This document shows positions 4,676-7,517 of a stretch of 7,517 nt of DNA, piece by piece. The notes under the pieces were generated by a model, which made no database searches, had not been told where the DNA came from, and saw only the letters and a program-made list of their open reading frames with translations. The position numbers and the translations under genes are program-made. The stretch spans positions 1 to 7,517 of the forward strand of contig JAKSDN010000026.1 of assembly GCA_022360075.1 (NCBI GenBank), given 5' to 3'. Origin of the DNA: Kiloniellales bacterium. GTDB lineage: Bacteria > Pseudomonadota > Alphaproteobacteria > Kiloniellales > JAKSDN01. Each line of letters begins with the position of its first letter. Positions within the stretch are counted from its first letter, which is position 1.

Positions 4676-6043
4676 ATGCGAAAAATGTCTAGCCAAAACG
4701 ATCAAAATACAACGCAATCGGTCAAAAACGACGAGCCAGATGGGCAGTCCAGCGTCAATCGCCGCAGATTCCTGACGGGAGGCGCCGCCACGGTGGGCGC
4801 CGCGGCCATGCTGTCGCAGATCAACGAAGTTCGGGCACAGTCGGGAGATCCGGTGCCCATCGGCTCGGCGCTGCCTCTGTCGGGCGCGGCGGCAGCCGAC
4901 GGGGTGGAATTCCGTCAGGGCTTGGAGCTGGCCGCCGAGGAGATCAACGAGGCGGGCGGCATCCTCGGCCGGCCGATCGAGCTGCACTTCCAGGATACCG
5001 GCGACATGGGCGCCGACAACGTGTCACAGGCGATGCAGCGCCTGATAGATCTCAACAACGTCCATGCGATCATCAATGGCTACAACGTCGGCACCAACAT
5101 GATCGAGATGGAGGTCGCCGCCGACAACGACATCATCATGGTGCACTACAACACCTTCATCAGCCACAATGTGAAGTTCAACGGCGACCCGGAACGCTAC
5201 TACGGCTGCTTCCAGGGGGACCCGCCGGAGTTCTACTACGGTCCCGGTTTCCTGCTGTTCCTGCAGCAGCTCGAGGCGGCAGGCGCCTGGACCCGGCCGA
5301 ACAACAAGCTGGCGGTGATCCCCTCGGCCAACGAGTACTCCATCGTCATCGCCAACGCGGTGCGCGACCGCGCCCAGGAATACGGCTTCGAGATCTCGCT
5401 CTTCGAGACCGTGCCCTTCCCCAACAGCCAGTGGGGCCCCGTGCTCGCGAAGCTGCGCGAGGACCCGCCGGCGGCCGTCGCGGTCACGCATTTCCTGCCG
5501 CAGGACCTGGCCCAGTTCATGGTCCAGTTCCGCGCGGACCCGACACCGAGCCTGGTCTACATGCAGTACGGGCCGTCCCTGCCGGCATTCCGCGAGATCG
5601 GCGGCGAGAACGTCAACGGCGTGCTCTACTCGACGGTGATCGGCGCCTTGCCGGACGAGTTCGGTAAGCCCTACGAAATGAAGTACAAGGAGCGCTACGG
5701 CGAGAACTCGGCCCACAACACGGCCTCGCAGACCTACGAGGGACTGTGGCATTATGCGCTCGCCGCCGCCATCGCGAACGGGTCGGGGGAGCCCTTCGAC
5801 CGCGAGCAGAACCGGAAGGTCGCGACCACGATGAGGAACCTGATCTACCGCGGGGTGAACGGCGCGACGCGTTTCGATCCGGCCGGACAGTCGGCCTTCT
5901 GTTACCCGACCCAGGTGGGCGATCCCTCCCTGGGCATGCCGCATCAGTTCCTGCAGCATCAGGACTACCGCGAGCAGGCCAGGCTGATCGCGCCGGATCT
6001 CTACAAGACCCACGACTTCAAGATGCCGCCTTGGATTGGCTGA
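4676..6043 (+). CDS. Tat-exported ABC transporter substrate-binding protein (branched-chain amino acid/urea/amide type)
   Basis: A 455-aa periplasmic binding protein of the type I fold (Peripla_BP_6/LivK-UrtA-AmiC group) that delivers a small ligand to a HAAT-type ABC importer. The N-terminal tail of about 27 residues is hydrophilic, followed by a twin-arginine signal R29-R30-R31-F32-L33, a hydrophobic stretch (about 33-47) and a likely cleavage after VRA (A54/Q55). The mature protein opens with VPIGSALPLSG (60-70), the family's hallmark first strand and ligand loop, then GLELAAEEINEAGGILGRPIEL, typical of the first lobe. The overall sequence feels closer to the UrtA/amide-binding side than to classical LivK, but the ligand cannot be assigned. 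Starting at the upstream ATG 4409 would add 89 non-family residues and is rejected. Tat export implies folding, perhaps with a bound ligand, before export. It is the first gene of the operon; the LivG-like gene begins 9 bases after its stop. Confidence 0.92.
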   Translation: MRKMSSQNDQNTTQSVKNDEPDGQSSVNRRRFLTGGAATVGAAAMLSQINEVRAQSGDPVPIGSALPLSGAAAADGVEFRQGLELAAEEINEAGGILGRPIELHFQDTGDMGADNVSQAMQRLIDLNNVHAIINGYNVGTNMIEMEVAADNDIIMVHYNTFISHNVKFNGDPERYYGCFQGDPPEFYYGPGFLLFLQQLEAAGAWTRPNNKLAVIPSANEYSIVIANAVRDRAQEYGFEISLFETVPFPNSQWGPVLAKLREDPPAAVAVTHFLPQDLAQFMVQFRADPTPSLVYMQYGPSLPAFREIGGENVNGVLYSTVIGALPDEFGKPYEMKYKERYGENSAHNTASQTYEGLWHYALAAAIANGSGEPFDREQNRKVATTMRNLIYRGVNGATRFDPAGQSAFCYPTQVGDPSLGMPHQFLQHQDYREQARLIAPDLYKTHDFKMPPWIG

Positions 6044-6052
6044 TCACCGTGA

Positions 6053-6919
6053 ATGTCTGAACCGGACGGGACTTCGGCGGCCCCGGGGCGAGATCGCGGG
6101 GCCGCCGGTCCGATGTTGATTTGCGAGGAGGTCTCGCGCCACTTCGGCGCTTTGAAAGCCGTCGACCGTCTGTCCTTCGAGATCGCGCGCGGTGAGGTCT
6201 TGGGCATCGGCGGGCCGAACGGTGCCGGCAAGACCACACTGTTCGATCTGATTAGCGGCCTGACCCGCGTGACCGGCGGCAGCATCCGCCTGGACGGGGT
6301 CGAGATCACCGACCTGCCGCCGGACCGGACCTGCCACCTCGGTCTGGCCCGGACCTTTCAGCTCAACGCGGGCTTCGAGCCCTTGAGCGCGCTCGAGAAC
6401 GTCGTCGTCGCGGCCCTGTTCGGGCGCCAGCGCCGGCTCTTTCCGGGCTTGCTGATCGACGGCAGGACCAAGCGGCGCGCGCGCGACGCGCTTGCCCGGG
6501 TCGGTCTTGCCGACTGCGCCCATGTGCGGGTGGAAGCCATGACCGTGCTGGAGCGCAAGCTCCTGATGATCGCAGGCGCCATGGTGATGGAGCCGAAGCT
6601 GTTGATGATGGACGAGCCGGTCGGCGGCCTGACGCCGGAGGAGATCGCGCGCGTCCATGCGGTCGTCGCGGAGATCGCCCGCGAGGGCACGACCATCCTG
6701 CTCATCGAGCATGTCATGCAGTTCCTCATGTCTCTGTCCGACCGGATCCTGATCATGCACCACGGTCAGAAGCTCTTCGAGGGACGCCCGGCCGACATCA
6801 GCCGCGATCCCGAAGTGGTGCGGGTCTATCTCGGCGAGCGGGCAGCGGCCCGCTTGGCACAGTCCTTCGAGGCGGAATCCGCCCGGCCGCAAGCCCCGGC
6901 GGGCGAAGCCCATGCCTGA
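6053..6919 (+). CDS. ABC transporter ATP-binding protein, LivG-like, with degenerate signature motif
   Basis: A 288-aa ATPase subunit of a branched-chain-amino-acid-type importer, acting at the inner face of the cytoplasmic membrane with a LivF-like partner. Walker A is GPNGAGKT (54-61), Q-loop Q103 (RTFQ), Walker B KLLMMDEP (182-189, with D187 and catalytic E188), D-loop GGLTPEE, and switch His H220 (LLIEHVM). Where family members have LSYGxQ/LSGGQ it reads MTVLERK (163-169), so the canonical signature is lost, while the catalytic residues are intact. LivG proteins are usually about 255 aa. This one has about 20 extra residues before the core and a tail of about 25 residues after it. ATG 6053 lacks a strong Shine-Dalgarno; the internal ATG 6113, at MLICEEVSRHFG, is where homology begins and is an alternative start. 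The stop overlaps the LivF-like gene if that gene starts at 6912. Confidence 0.9.
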   Translation: MSEPDGTSAAPGRDRGAAGPMLICEEVSRHFGALKAVDRLSFEIARGEVLGIGGPNGAGKTTLFDLISGLTRVTGGSIRLDGVEITDLPPDRTCHLGLARTFQLNAGFEPLSALENVVVAALFGRQRRLFPGLLIDGRTKRRARDALARVGLADCAHVRVEAMTVLERKLLMIAGAMVMEPKLLMMDEPVGGLTPEEIARVHAVVAEIAREGTTILLIEHVMQFLMSLSDRILIMHHGQKLFEGRPADISRDPEVVRVYLGERAAARLAQSFEAESARPQAPAGEAHA

Positions 6920-7517
6920 GCCGGCGGTCTTCGCCGATGGGGCCGATGGGGCCGATGGGGCCGATGGCGCCGAGGGTGCTGTGATGCCGGGCGGCGGCGG
7001 ACTGCGCGTCGAGGGGCTGGTCGGCGGCTATGGCCGCCATCCCGTCCTTCACGGCATCGACCTGAGCCTGCCGCCGCGGCGCCTGGTCAGCCTGATCGGC
7101 CCCAACGGCCACGGCAAGACCACGCTGCTGCGCACGATCGCCGGCCAGCTCAAGCCGCAGCACGGCAAAGTCGCGCTGGACGACCACGATCTGACCGGGC
7201 TCGGGCCACATCGCGTCGCCGCCGCCGGTGTCGTTCATGTGCCCCAAGGGGACCTGCTGTTCAGCGGGATGAGCGTCCACGAGAACCTCTTGATGGGCGC
7301 CTATCTACTGCGCGATCGGGCGTTGCTGGAGCAGCGGCTCGAATGGGTCTTCGGCCTGCTGCCAAAGCTGGCGGAGCGCCGCATGCAGATCGCCGACAGC
7401 CTGTCCGGCGGCGAGCGCCGCATGGTGGGGATCGCGCGCGGCCTCATGGCCGGCGGCAAGGTCCTGATGCTCGACGAGCCGTCGCTCGGTCTGGCGCCGG
7501 TGATCATCGATCAGATC
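6912..7517 (+). CDS. ABC transporter ATP-binding protein, LivF-like (partial, runs off the window)
   Basis: The open frame continues past 7517 with no stop; 202 codons are visible if it starts at 6912. Counted from that start, Walker A is GPNGHGKTT (63-71, with His in place of the usual Ala/Ser), Q-loop Q112 (VPQG), signature LSGGE (164-168), Walker B VLMLDEP (184-190), then SLGLAP, the LivF-typical D-loop. LivF proteins are about 235 aa, so some 50-60 residues are missing. Two starts are possible: ATG 6912, overlapping the LivG-like stop by 8 bases, or ATG 6984 (residue 25), preceded by GAGGG at 6972-6976. The first gives an N-terminus with four Asp-Gly-Ala repeats; the second begins near the core LRVEGLVGGYG and gives a more usual length. 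The intact signature here, against the degenerate one in the partner, suggests an asymmetric ATPase pair. The permeases are probably encoded downstream. Confidence 0.9.
   Translation, partial: MPEPAVFADGADGADGADGAEGAVMPGGGGLRVEGLVGGYGRHPVLHGIDLSLPPRRLVSLIGPNGHGKTTLLRTIAGQLKPQHGKVALDDHDLTGLGPHRVAAAGVVHVPQGDLLFSGMSVHENLLMGAYLLRDRALLEQRLEWVFGLLPKLAERRMQIADSLSGGERRMVGIARGLMAGGKVLMLDEPSLGLAPVIIDQI
6936..6971 (+). repeat. 9-bp tandem repeat, four units, at the 5' end of the LivF-like gene
   Basis: Three perfect copies of GATGGGGCC (6936-6962) are followed by a fourth with one change, GATGGCGCC (6963-6971). The 9-bp unit keeps frame and would encode Asp-Gly-Ala repeats if translation starts at 6912. 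If it starts at 6984 the repeat is a short noncoding spacer just before the Shine-Dalgarno. Repeats of this kind change copy number by slippage, so unit number may differ between strains. Confidence 0.9.

Noticed and set aside
5024..6013. 329-aa minus-strand open frame across the binding-protein gene
   Set aside because: Antisense shadow; the plus strand encodes a clear Tat-signal periplasmic binding protein.
6044..6913. 289-aa minus-strand open frame across the LivG-like gene
   Set aside because: Antisense to intact Walker A/B motifs; the composition is not protein-like.

Overview
The window comes from a GC-rich, probably alphaproteobacterial chromosome. The indications are the high-GC codon use, a FadR/FCD-type GntR regulator, a HAD-IIA hydrolase that looks like the DxWGV-type branch, a Tat-exported branched-chain-amino-acid-type (HAAT) binding protein, and an intergenic palindromic repeat whose reverse-strand translation contains the peptide VITGLDPVIQ, which recurs as a spurious peptide in alphaproteobacterial genomes. 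The genus cannot be determined from the sequence alone.

Left part (1-3489), a partly decayed catabolic cluster. An FCD-domain GntR regulator (86-769) is followed by a perfect 20-bp-arm palindrome (805-849). Next come the C-terminal remains of a class III, glutamate-1-semialdehyde-type aminotransferase gene (about 914-1456), then an intact acetolactate-synthase-like thiamine-diphosphate (ThDP) enzyme (1482-3212), then the C-terminal scrap of a hydantoinase B/oxoprolinase-type gene (about 3226-3489). The aminotransferase remnant is itself interrupted by a 201-bp multi-hairpin element, flanked by a CTCAG direct repeat. Deleting the element in silico restores an uninterrupted C-terminus in the same frame. 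The remnant's stop lies just upstream of the ribosome binding site of the ThDP gene. This suggests that regulator, aminotransferase, ThDP enzyme and hydantoinase B once formed one catabolic locus, of which the regulator and the ThDP enzyme survive.

Middle (3486-4421). A complete HAD-IIA hydrolase lies on the minus strand. Its stop codon overlaps that of the hydantoinase remnant in a shared CTAG. It is divergent from the transporter operon across a 254-bp intergenic region with a candidate promoter.

Right part (4676-7517), the start of a high-affinity branched-chain-amino-acid/urea/amide-type ABC transporter operon. It encodes a Tat-signal periplasmic binding protein (4676-6043), a LivG-type ATPase with a degenerate ABC signature (6053-6919), and a LivF-type ATPase that runs off the window (6912 or 6984 to beyond 7517) and carries a 9-bp tandem repeat at its 5' end. 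No permease gene is in view, so permeases would be expected downstream.

I do not see a clearly new multi-gene system. The best second-look items are the hairpin element that inserted into a dying gene, the orphaned ThDP enzyme, the large AT-rich palindrome, the non-canonical signature of the LivG-like ATPase, and the repeat and start ambiguity of the LivF-like gene.
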